A stretch of DNA of 64,000 bases from Amycolatopsis jejuensis (GTDB taxonomy: Bacteria; Actinomycetota; Actinomycetes; Mycobacteriales; Pseudonocardiaceae), in the NCBI RefSeq assembly GCF_000717335.1, contig NZ_JNYZ01000044.1, forward strand, positions 8,925 through 72,924. The letters run 5' to 3'. Positions 45,516-52,750 of the stretch are shown piece after piece. The position numbers were made by a program, and so were the translations under genes. The notes beneath the pieces are model-generated. The model saw only the letters and a program-made list of their open reading frames with translations. It did not search any database and had not been told where the DNA came from. Position 1 is the stretch's first letter. The number at the start of each line of letters is the position of its first letter.

Positions 45516-47156
45516 TCACGCCGTCGCCCGCACCCGGAGGATCCAGGTACCGTCGAGGATGTCGCCCTGGGACACCGGTTCCGAGAAGGTGAAGCCCTTG
45601 CCGAGCGCGACCACGAAGTTCGGCGCGTACAGCGGAACGTAGGGCAGCTCCTGGGAAATCTGCGTCAGCACCGACTGGGTTGCCGTCCACCGGGCGCTCT
45701 TGTCGACCGAACCGGTGAGCGTCTTCACGTCGTTCTCGATCTGCGGCGTGGTCCAGTTGGCCAGGTTCAGCCCCGGTGCGGCGATGCCCGCCTGCCCGAC
45801 CACGCGCGGCAGCACCGCGTTGGGGTCCGGGATGGTGGCGATCAGCTGCATCGACTGGATGCCAGGGGTGTCGTGCGCGAAGATCCGCTTGGCCCACACC
45901 TCGGGCGACTCCGGCTTCGGTGTGATCGTGACACCGAGTTCCTTCATGTTCTCCTGCAGGTTCAGGATCGTCGGCTCCGCCCACGGCGAGCTGGTGGTGT
46001 ACGGGATGGTGACGCTGAACCCGCCCGGCGTCGCGGACTGCGCGAGCTCCGCCTTCGCCTTGGCCTTGTCGAGGTCGTACTGCGGCAGCGTGCCGAGGAA
46101 GCTCTTCGCCGCCTCGGCCGAACCGGCGACGCCTTCGAGCAGCGTCTGCGGGACGAGACCCTGCAGCACCACGCCGTTCGCGCCGTACACCGCCTTGGAA
46201 ACACCCTTGCGGTCAATGGAATACGCGACCGCGCGGCGGGCGTGGATGTCGTTGAACGGCGCCTTCGACGTGTCGAGCGTGAGGTAGCTCGTGACGTTCG
46301 CGGGCAGCTGCACGGTCTGCGCGCCGGAGACGTTGTTCCACTGCGCGATCTGCTTGACGTTGGTGACCTGCGCGCCGCCGATCGACCCGGACCGCATGGC
46401 CAGCTGGCCGGTGTTGTCGTCCTTGATCGGGACGAACGACACCTGCTTGGCCTTCGGCTTCGTGCCGGTGTACTTCGTGTTGCCTTCGAGCTGGATCTTG
46501 TCCGGCCCGCTGGACTTGAACACGTACGGCCCGCTGCCGACCGGCAGCCCGGCCGGGGTGCCGAGCTTGGCGCCCGCGGCTTCGGCGGCCTTCTTCGACT
46601 GCACGTACGAGATCACCGCGAGGTTGTCCCGCGCGGTCGGGTCCGGGAACTTGAGCTTGACGGTGACCGTGGTCGGGTTGGTCGCGGTGACGCTCTCGAT
46701 GCTCTTCACCCGGCCCGCGGTCTGCGCGCCGCCCTTGGCGTCGGTGACATGCTGCAGGCTCCACGCCGCGTCGTCGGCGGTGAGCGGAGTGCCGTCGGAG
46801 AACTGGGTACCCGGCTTCAGTTCGTACACAATGGACTGCGGATCGGGCTGGCTGACCTTCGCGGCCAGGCCCGGGTGGAAGGCGCCGTTGTTCGACACCC
46901 GCTCCAGCGGTTCGGTGACCAGGCTGATCACCTGCTGGGTGTTCACGGTCGCGTCCTTGGCCAGGTCGAGCGACGCCGGGAGCTGCTGCAGCGCCCAGAC
47001 GAAGCTGTCGAAGTCCTTGTCCACGCCGGCGACGGTCTTGGTGCCGGCGTCGTTGCCACCGCCACCACCACCGCCCCCGCATGCCGTCGTGGTGAGCAAC
47101 CCGGCGGCCGCGGCCGCCACGGCCCATTTCCGTCCGCGGCTGGTGAGAATCGTCAT
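45516..47156 (-). CDS. ABC transporter substrate-binding lipoprotein, peptide family, locus C
   Basis: A 546-residue SBP_bac_5 protein. The basic N-terminus and hydrophobic stretch end in TTTACGGG, with the Cys near residue 26 as lipid site, followed by an unusual run of eight glycines. The family segment RRAVAYSIDRKGV is present. ATG 47156 follows AAGGAGA. Two Lrp-type regulator genes lie immediately upstream on the same strand (20-bp gap), so the operon probably begins with them. Confidence 0.9.
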   Translation of the reverse strand: MTILTSRGRKWAVAAAAAGLLTTTACGGGGGGGGNDAGTKTVAGVDKDFDSFVWALQQLPASLDLAKDATVNTQQVISLVTEPLERVSNNGAFHPGLAAKVSQPDPQSIVYELKPGTQFSDGTPLTADDAAWSLQHVTDAKGGAQTAGRVKSIESVTATNPTTVTVKLKFPDPTARDNLAVISYVQSKKAAEAAGAKLGTPAGLPVGSGPYVFKSSGPDKIQLEGNTKYTGTKPKAKQVSFVPIKDDNTGQLAMRSGSIGGAQVTNVKQIAQWNNVSGAQTVQLPANVTSYLTLDTSKAPFNDIHARRAVAYSIDRKGVSKAVYGANGVVLQGLVPQTLLEGVAGSAEAAKSFLGTLPQYDLDKAKAKAELAQSATPGGFSVTIPYTTSSPWAEPTILNLQENMKELGVTITPKPESPEVWAKRIFAHDTPGIQSMQLIATIPDPNAVLPRVVGQAGIAAPGLNLANWTTPQIENDVKTLTGSVDKSARWTATQSVLTQISQELPYVPLYAPNFVVALGKGFTFSEPVSQGDILDGTWILRVRATA

Positions 47157-47176
47157 TGTTTCTCCTTGATGCAGCA

Positions 47177-48190
47177 TTACTCGCCGGCTTGGCCGGGGTC
47201 TTCGAGGGGGAGGAAGGCGCGCTTGAGCGTCCGGAGGTTGATGGACAGCCGGGTGCCGCGCACGCCGGGGAGGGTGCCGAGCACCTCGGTGCGGAAGCGG
47301 AACAGGTCCCCCTGGGTGGGCACGATCAGTTCCACGAGCAGGTCGCTGTCGCCCGCTGTCGCCGCCACGTACCGGACCTCCTGCCGGGCGGCCAGCGTGC
47401 GGACCGCGTCGTCGAGGGTCGCCGGATCGAGGTCGACCCACACGAACGACTGGATGTGGAAGCCGAGCAGCCGCGCGTCCACCAGTGTCACCGGATGCAC
47501 GCGCCCGGCCGCGATGAGCGCGTCGGTGCGGCGTCGGACGGCGGATTCGCTGAGGTCGGTGGCCTGCGCGAGGTCGGCGAAGCTCATCCGGCCGTCCACC
47601 CGCAGCAGTTCGGCGATGGCCTCCTCGACCGGGTCGAGCGGGGCCGGTTCCTCCTCGGGGACGAGGTCGACCAGCGGGAGCCGGACGTCCGGGATGTCCG
47701 CGACGAGCGAGTGACTCCAGTCCACAGTGGACTTGAACTCGCGGAGAACCGGTTCGGACATCGACTCGAATGTGGCGTCCACGCCGGCGAGCGCGTCGAG
47801 CAGGATCGTAGCGAGGTCCTCGGTGGACGCGGTGATGAACTCCGCGAGCAGCGTGTAGCGGCCGGTGAGGACGGCGACCATGCGCACGTCGTCACGGGCG
47901 ACGAGGTGCTCGGCGAGCGTGCGCAGGGACTTGTTCGTGACCGCGAAGTACACCGTGACCGGGAAGCCGCGGCCGGTGCGGATCGAGTCGACGACCACCG
48001 TGGTCCGTAGCGCGCCGGACGTAGTCAATGCTCGCACCCGGCGCGCCACGGTGCTCTCGGAGCTCCCCACGGCTTTGGCCAGATCCCGCCAGCTCACGCG
48101 CGGGTTGGCCTGGAGGGCTGCGGCCAGCCGGGCGTCGAGGGAGGCGTGCTCCCACCACCCGGCCGGAATCAGCCCGTCTGCTGAACTCAT
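47177..48190 (-). CDS. Lrp/AsnC family regulator with tandem HTH-RAM halves (first)
   Basis: A 337-residue protein made of two Lrp/AsnC units in tandem: HTH at about residues 17-60 (LAKAVGSSESTVARRVRAL) with a RAM-like domain, then a second HTH near 195-235 (LAQATDLSESAVRRRTDAL) with its RAM domain. A single chain thus mimics an Lrp dimer. ATG 48190 is chosen to begin just before the first HTH; an in-frame ATG at 48235 would lie over a GGTATCCG motif, and neither has a good ribosome site. It lies 20 bp upstream of the locus C binding-protein gene, so it is probably its local regulator. Confidence 0.85.
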   Translation of the reverse strand: MSSADGLIPAGWWEHASLDARLAAALQANPRVSWRDLAKAVGSSESTVARRVRALTTSGALRTTVVVDSIRTGRGFPVTVYFAVTNKSLRTLAEHLVARDDVRMVAVLTGRYTLLAEFITASTEDLATILLDALAGVDATFESMSEPVLREFKSTVDWSHSLVADIPDVRLPLVDLVPEEEPAPLDPVEEAIAELLRVDGRMSFADLAQATDLSESAVRRRTDALIAAGRVHPVTLVDARLLGFHIQSFVWVDLDPATLDDAVRTLAARQEVRYVAATAGDSDLLVELIVPTQGDLFRFRTEVLGTLPGVRGTRLSINLRTLKRAFLPLEDPGQAGE

Positions 48191-48213
48191 GCGAGCACTG
48201 TAAGCCTTGTGAC

Positions 48214-48252
48214 GGTATCCGTCCATAGATGGCATTGAGTTGATGGTATCCG
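48214..48252. promoter_or_regulatory. Two GGTATCCG motifs, candidate Lrp sites
   Basis: GGTATCCG at 48214-48221 and 48245-48252, 31 bp apart (about three helical turns), lie between the two Lrp-type genes. A near copy, GGTATCTG, is at 48262-48269. The same octamer forms a palindrome upstream of the other Lrp gene at 49251. Confidence 0.6.
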
Positions 48253-48254
48253 CA

Positions 48255-49247
48255 CTACTTAGGTATCTGGGCGGTGACTCCCTGCATCGCCGCCTGCTTC
48301 ACCGTCTTGATCACCGGGGCCGTCTCGACGTGGGTGATCGCGGGCAGCGCGGCGACGCGGGTGGTGAGGTAGCGGTACAGCTCCGCCTGGCCGCTGCAGA
48401 CGACGGTCGCGTACAGGTTGGTCGGGCCGGTGGTGGCTGCCGCGTAGGCGATTTCGGGGTGTCCGGCCAGCGCGGCGCCTGCTTCCGCCAGGTGCGCCGG
48501 GGCGACCGAGAGCCACAGCAGGGTCCGGATTCCGCGGCCGAACAGGCGCCAGTCGATGTCGAGATCCAGGTAGAGGATGCCGCGTTCGCGCAGTTCGGCC
48601 ATCCGGCGGCGGACGGTGGTGGGGGACCAGCCGGTGGTGGCGGCGAGCTGTTCGAAGCCGGTCCGGCCGTCGGCGGCGAGGGCTTCGAGCAGGGCGCGGT
48701 CGCCGTCGTCGAGGGTGACGGGGCCGGGCCGGGCCGGGATCGGCGGCGGGCGGAGGCGGGTCACGGCGGCATCGTCGAGGGCGCCGAGTTTGGCGATCAG
48801 GCTGTCGGAGCCCCCGTAGAAAGCGTGCAGGACGGAATGCGCGGTGACGCCTTCGACGCGGGGGGTGCGGGGGAGTTTGGCCAGCAGGAGGGCTTCACTG
48901 TCGGCGTCGTTCTCAGTGCGGACGGTGCAGGCGATCTCGGTACCGCCGGAGGTGAGGCTGACCCACGCGGTGTCGGGGCGCCGGGCCAGCGCTTCGGCGA
49001 CCTGGCTCGCGGCGGCGGGGGCGCAGCGGATCCGGAGGAACCACTGGGTGGCGCCGAGGGCGGTCGGGTTGATGCTGCCGATGACGCGGACGGCGCCGGT
49101 CGACCGTAGTCGCGTGTAGCGGCGGGCGATGGTGCGATCCGACACGTCGAGTACTTCGGCAATAGTGCTGAATGGTGAGCGGGGATCGATCTGGAGTGCG
49201 TGTACGAGCCGGCGGTCGAGGTCGTCGTAGTCGGAATCCACCTTCAT
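48255..49247 (-). CDS. Lrp/AsnC family regulator with tandem HTH-RAM halves (second)
   Basis: A 330-residue tandem Lrp/AsnC protein. The first HTH is near residues 10-50 (IAEVLDVSDRTIARRYTRL) and the second near residues 180-220 (LAATTGWSPTTVRRRMAEL), each followed by a RAM-like domain. It is a diverged relative of the gene at 47177-48190. ATG 49247 has no ribosome site but TACCCT lies just upstream, so the transcript may be leaderless. The palindrome GGTATCCG-TTGT-CGGATATC lies 3 bp upstream, consistent with autoregulation. Confidence 0.87.
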   Translation of the reverse strand: MKVDSDYDDLDRRLVHALQIDPRSPFSTIAEVLDVSDRTIARRYTRLRSTGAVRVIGSINPTALGATQWFLRIRCAPAAASQVAEALARRPDTAWVSLTSGGTEIACTVRTENDADSEALLLAKLPRTPRVEGVTAHSVLHAFYGGSDSLIAKLGALDDAAVTRLRPPPIPARPGPVTLDDGDRALLEALAADGRTGFEQLAATTGWSPTTVRRRMAELRERGILYLDLDIDWRLFGRGIRTLLWLSVAPAHLAEAGAALAGHPEIAYAAATTGPTNLYATVVCSGQAELYRYLTTRVAALPAITHVETAPVIKTVKQAAMQGVTAQIPK

Positions 49248-49250
49248 GAG

Positions 49251-49270
49251 GGTATCCGTTGTCGGATATC
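49251..49270. promoter_or_regulatory. Probable Lrp operator palindrome
   Basis: GGTATCCG-TTGT-CGGATATC is an inverted repeat with one mismatch, between the Lrp gene (start 49247) and the divergent monooxygenase gene (start 49328). It shares GGTATCCG with the motifs at 48214-48252. Confidence 0.65.
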
Positions 49271-49327
49271 GCCGTTCTTCGGCCGGTTTTGTGGTTGTGG
49301 CGGTTGCGGGTGCGGAGAGTCGGGGGC

Positions 49328-50701
49328 ATGGACGTACTGATTGTCGGCGCAGGGCCGACCGGGATGATGCTCGCTCATGAACTGGCGCTGGCCGGGGTGT
49401 CGTTCGAGCTGGTGGATCGGCTGGCTCGGCGGAGTGAGCTGTCGAAGGCGGGTGGGGTGCAGTCGCGCACCCAGGAAGCGCTCGACCAGCGCGGGTTGCT
49501 GGAACCCTTGCTGGCCACCGGAAATCACCCGGTCACGACCGCGCATTTCGCGGGCAACCTGCTTCCGCTGGCCGGGGAGCGGCACCGGCTGCCGTGGCGG
49601 TCCGTGCCGCAGGTGGTGGTGGAGGAATTCCTGGAGAAGCACCTTGCTGGGCAAGGGGTTCAGGTCCGGCGGAACCACGAGCTGGTCGCGCTCGACGGGA
49701 CCACGGCGACTTTCGCGGACGGGTCGGTGCTGCGGAGCCGGTACGTCGTCGCTGCCGACGGCGGCCGGAGCACCGTGCGGAAGCTGCTGGGAGCGGATTT
49801 CCCCGGCCGCGCGGGGACGGCCACCTCCATTGCCGCCGACGTGCGGTTGAGCGCCGAAGTCCCGATGCACACGACCAACGACGGCTATCAGGCGCACGTG
49901 TTCCCGCTCGGGGTCGATCCGGCAGGCCGTCCGTTGAAGCGGCTCGCACTTCGCGCTCCTGGCTCGGTGGCGCGCGAGGTACCGGTGACCGAGGAGGAAA
50001 TCCGCACCGGCCTGCGGCGGGTGTTCAGCGACCGGGTGGAACTGCTGGAACTGCTTTATGGACGGCGGATCACCAACGCTTCCCGGCAGGCCGCGCGGTA
50101 TCGGCACGGCGACGTGTTCCTCGCGGGCGACGCTGCGCATGTCCACCTTCCGCTTGGCGCACAAGGGATGAACACCGGTATCCAGGACGCGGTGAACCTG
50201 GGCTGGAAGCTCGCCGCCGCGGTACACGGCTGGGCGCCGGACGGTCTGCTGGACACCTATCACGCGGAACGACATCCGGTCGGTGCGGCTGTATTGCGTA
50301 ACACTCGGGCCCAATCGCTGCTGATGGATTGGGAAGGCACGGGTTCGCCGGACGTCGCGGCTGCGCGGTCTCTTTTCGAGGAACTGGTGCAGCTGCGTGC
50401 CGTCCAGTACCACCTGGACGACACGCTGTCCGGGATGGGAATCCGTTACGCCATGCCAGGTTCGCACCCGTTGGTCGGGCTTCCGGCTCCGGCCGTCGCG
50501 CCTTCGTTGCTGCACTCCGGCCGAGGTGTGCTGCTGGATCCCGCTCGCCGGTTCGATGCGCTCCACCTCTCGCGGGTGGACCGGGTACCGTCGGGACGTG
50601 AGCCGATGCTGATCCGCCCGGACGGTTATGTCGCCTGGGCCGGGGACGAGGCCGAGCTGGCGCCCGCACTGGCCCGGTGGTTCGGGGAGCCGCTAGCGTG
50701 A
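49328..50701 (+). CDS. FAD-dependent aromatic hydroxylase, polyketide hydroxylase type
   Basis: A 457-residue class A flavin monooxygenase. The N-terminal FAD loop is VGAGPTGMMLAHEL (residues 5-18), the DG motif is VVAADGGRSTVRKLLG near residue 145, and the second FAD motif is VFLAGDAAHVHLPLGAQGMNTGIQDA near residue 265. This resembles the PgaE/RdmE and rifampicin monooxygenase branch, so hydroxylation of a phenolic substrate or antibiotic inactivation is possible. Start is the ATG at 49328, with GGGGG upstream. It is divergent from a tandem Lrp gene and is followed by a methyltransferase gene. Confidence 0.88.
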   Translation: MDVLIVGAGPTGMMLAHELALAGVSFELVDRLARRSELSKAGGVQSRTQEALDQRGLLEPLLATGNHPVTTAHFAGNLLPLAGERHRLPWRSVPQVVVEEFLEKHLAGQGVQVRRNHELVALDGTTATFADGSVLRSRYVVAADGGRSTVRKLLGADFPGRAGTATSIAADVRLSAEVPMHTTNDGYQAHVFPLGVDPAGRPLKRLALRAPGSVAREVPVTEEEIRTGLRRVFSDRVELLELLYGRRITNASRQAARYRHGDVFLAGDAAHVHLPLGAQGMNTGIQDAVNLGWKLAAAVHGWAPDGLLDTYHAERHPVGAAVLRNTRAQSLLMDWEGTGSPDVAAARSLFEELVQLRAVQYHLDDTLSGMGIRYAMPGSHPLVGLPAPAVAPSLLHSGRGVLLDPARRFDALHLSRVDRVPSGREPMLIRPDGYVAWAGDEAELAPALARWFGEPLA

Positions 50702-50740
50702 CGTGATGCCTTCGCTGACACCCAGTCCTCGTACGATACC

Positions 50741-51325
50741 GTGGCGGCCGGATACGCCGACCAGCTGCGCGGGGCAATTGCCGGAAGCCCTTTGCTGCGG
50801 ATGAGTTTGACGGTGTTCGCGGGTATGGTGGGCGATGGTCCGGTCGCCGATGTCGGTTGCGGGCCTGGGCACGTCACCGAGTATCTGCGCGAGTCGGGCG
50901 TCGACGCATTCGGCATCGACCTGTCACCCGGCATGATCGCCGTGGCCCGCCGTGCTTATCCGGGTGTGCGCTTCGCGGTGGGGTCGATGACGGCGCTGCC
51001 GGTCCGCAGCGGGTCGGTCGCCGGGGTGCTGGCGTGGTGGTCGCTGATCCACGTGCCCGACGCGGAGATCCCATTGGTACTAGGACATTTCCACCGAGCC
51101 CTGCGCCAGGGCGGGTTGCTCGCGGCAGGCTTCCACGTGGGCGCTGGGACCCGCCGCAAGACAGCGGGGTACGGCGGTCTGGCGATGTACGTGGACGTCC
51201 ACCGCCGCACCCCGGCCCGTATGACGGGTTGGCTTGAAGCGGGAGGTTTCGAGGTGGTGGCGGAGTGGGTGGAGCGGCTGGATGAGGCTGTGCCGCAAGC
51301 GGTTTTGTCCGCGCGCCGCACTTGA
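50741..51325 (+). CDS. SAM-dependent methyltransferase, 5' end uncertain
   Basis: At least 194 residues of a class I methyltransferase. Motif I is VADVGCGPGHVTEYL, motif II ends in GIDLSPGM, and LAWWSLIHVP and ALRQGGLLAAGFH are later family segments. The only start in this frame is GTG 50741, but the frame remains open back to 50702 and encodes QSSYDTVAA, part of the N-terminal helix conserved in relatives. An ATG at 50706 lies in another frame, and one extra base after it would give the full protein. A small deletion or sequencing error at about 50709 is therefore suspected. Confidence 0.78.
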   Translation: MAAGYADQLRGAIAGSPLLRMSLTVFAGMVGDGPVADVGCGPGHVTEYLRESGVDAFGIDLSPGMIAVARRAYPGVRFAVGSMTALPVRSGSVAGVLAWWSLIHVPDAEIPLVLGHFHRALRQGGLLAAGFHVGAGTRRKTAGYGGLAMYVDVHRRTPARMTGWLEAGGFEVVAEWVERLDEAVPQAVLSARRT

Positions 51326-51930
51326 TCGACCCGGTTTGGGCGGGCTCGCATGGGGCACTGGGGCTGGCCTGTGGTGGCTCGGTCCGGGCATGCTCGGAGG
51401 GGTTCAGCCGGGCCAGTCCCGTGGTGGCTCAGCCCGGGCCTGCTTGCGGCAGGGCCGTCCGGCCCCGCTTGCGGGGGCTCAGCCTGGCATCGCCCGCGGT
51501 CGCGCCGCCCGGTCCCGCTTGCGGGTCCAGCCCGGCTTCGCCGGTGGCACCTCGGATCGGCCTCGCCTGTGGCGGGCTGCCCGGCCTCGATCTGCGGCGG
51601 GGCTCAGCACGGTCCCAGCCGTGCTGGCTCGGCTCGGGCTTCGCTTGCGGTAGTCCACGGTTCCAGCCTGCGATGGGTCCAGCCCGGCCTCGTCTGCGGC
51701 GGCTCAGCCTGGCCCATGTGCGGTGGCCCCGATTCGGCGCCCGTCGTCCAACCCGTTCCCGCTTGGGGCCGTCCATCCCGTTCCCGCCTTGGGCGGTCCA
51801 ACCCGTTCCCGCTTGCGGTCGTCCAACCCGTTCCCTCCTGCGGCGGCTCGACCCATCCCCGGTGGCCCAGTCCGGCTCACCCCACCCGCGGTGGTTCAGC
51901 CTGGTCCTGTGCGCAGCGGCCCAATCCGGC
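51326..51930. repeat. 605-bp non-coding region of degenerate tandem repeats
   Basis: No credible gene lies between the methyltransferase and the SRPBCC gene. The sequence is a mosaic of CCCGCTTGCGG, GGCTCAGCC and GTCCAACCCGTTCCC variants. The clearest part is an exact 25-bp period, with GTCCAACCCGTTCCC (or one mismatch) starting at 51746, 51771, 51796 and 51821. Open frames through it are Pro/Arg/Ser-rich products of the repeats. It lies at the convergent ends of two transcripts. Confidence 0.8.
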
Positions 51931-52341
51931 TCACCCCACCTCCGCGACCAGTTTCGCCAACCGGGGCAGTACTCCGTCCCGCCAGCCCGGGCCCATGCGG
52001 GTGCATGCGTCGGATTGGCGGTGGTCGTCCAGGTCGAAGCCGGAGTGGTTCAGCAGCAGGCGGGTGCCGTGGCCTTCGGCGGTCAGGGTCCACGTGAGTG
52101 TCCACTCGCCGTTGAACGTGTACACGAAGCGGGACGGTGGCTCGGATTCCATTACCCGGCACGGGATCGAGCCGTACCCGGGCATCTCCAGGCGGAACTC
52201 GTGCCCGACTTCCGGGCCGATGTCGCCCGGGGCCCACCATTTCGCGTGCAGCTCCGGGTCCGTGAGGGCGCGCCAGACTTTTTCCGGTGCGGCGCCGATG
52301 AACTGGTCGACGGTGATGCTGCCGGTGCGGGCGTACGGCAC
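51931..52341 (-). CDS. SRPBCC/AHSA1 family protein
   Basis: A 136-residue START-like domain protein of the AHSA1 (Aha1 C-terminal) family. Typical features are the TVDQFIGAAPEKVWRALTDPELHAKWW opening and the late WRDGVLPRLAKLV helix. Such proteins bind hydrophobic ligands in a cavity, and in actinomycetes they are often encoded directly after an ArsR repressor, as here. Its GTG start shares one base with the ArsR stop (TAGTG), so translation is coupled. The ligand is unknown. Confidence 0.88.
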   Translation of the reverse strand: MPYARTGSITVDQFIGAAPEKVWRALTDPELHAKWWAPGDIGPEVGHEFRLEMPGYGSIPCRVMESEPPSRFVYTFNGEWTLTWTLTAEGHGTRLLLNHSGFDLDDHRQSDACTRMGPGWRDGVLPRLAKLVAEVG

Positions 52342-52655
52342 TATTTCTCCTCGTCATTTTCCAGCAGCTCGGCCATCCCTCGCAACCGTCCGCGCCAGAA
52401 CCGCTCGAACGGGTGCAGCCATGCGCCGACCTGCTCGAGCGGGTCGCTTTCCAAATGGTAGAACCGTTGCCGCCCAACGGGTTCGTCGCGGACCAGGGCG
52501 GCCTCGCGCAGCACTTTCAGGTGCTCGGCCACCGCCGGGCGGCTCAGCTCGAACCGGGACGCCAGGTCGCCTGCCGTCTGCGGGCCGTCCGCCAGGATTT
52601 CCAGCAGGCGCCGCCGGGTCGGGCTCGCCAGGGCGAGGAACACGTCGTCGGGCAT
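52341..52655 (-). CDS. ArsR family transcriptional repressor
   Basis: A 104-residue winged-helix ArsR/SmtB protein. The HTH spans about residues 10-65 (LASPTRRRLLEILADGPQTAGDLASRF, then LSRPAVAEHLKVLREAALV), followed by the wing GRQRFYHLE. No metal-binding cysteines are present, so this belongs to the non-metal SRPBCC-linked group. A perfect inverted repeat GTCGGAA-AG-TTCCGAC lies 14 bp upstream and is a likely autoregulatory operator. Confidence 0.9.
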   Translation of the reverse strand: MPDDVFLALASPTRRRLLEILADGPQTAGDLASRFELSRPAVAEHLKVLREAALVRDEPVGRQRFYHLESDPLEQVGAWLHPFERFWRGRLRGMAELLENDEEK

Positions 52656-52668
52656 GACGGAAGGTTAC

Positions 52669-52684
52669 GTCGGAAAGTTCCGAC
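52669..52684. promoter_or_regulatory. Probable ArsR operator
   Basis: GTCGGAA-AG-TTCCGAC is a perfect 7-bp inverted repeat with a 2-bp centre, 14 bp upstream of the ArsR start codon. Confidence 0.65.
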
Positions 52685-52688
52685 ATGT

Positions 52689-52740
52689 CAACTGGAGCCG
52701 ACACATCCCGGGAAGAGGCCAACTGGAGCCGACACATCCC
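52689..52740. repeat. 21-bp direct repeat, 31-bp spacing
   Basis: Positions 52689-52709 and 52720-52740 are identical 21-mers containing ACTGGAGCCGACACATC. Their starts are 31 bp apart, three helical turns. They lie between the ArsR operator and the 3' end of the PucR gene, so they may be extra regulator or activator sites, or a simple duplication. Confidence 0.75.
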
Positions 52741-52750
52741 ACAAGAGGGC

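Noticed and set aside
51322..52461. Plus-strand open frames across the 51.3-51.9 kb repeats
   Set aside because: Their composition mirrors the 25-bp repeat and they run antisense into the SRPBCC and ArsR genes.
52689..52740. CRISPR array
   Set aside because: Only two copies of a 21-mer with a 10-bp spacer and no cas gene.
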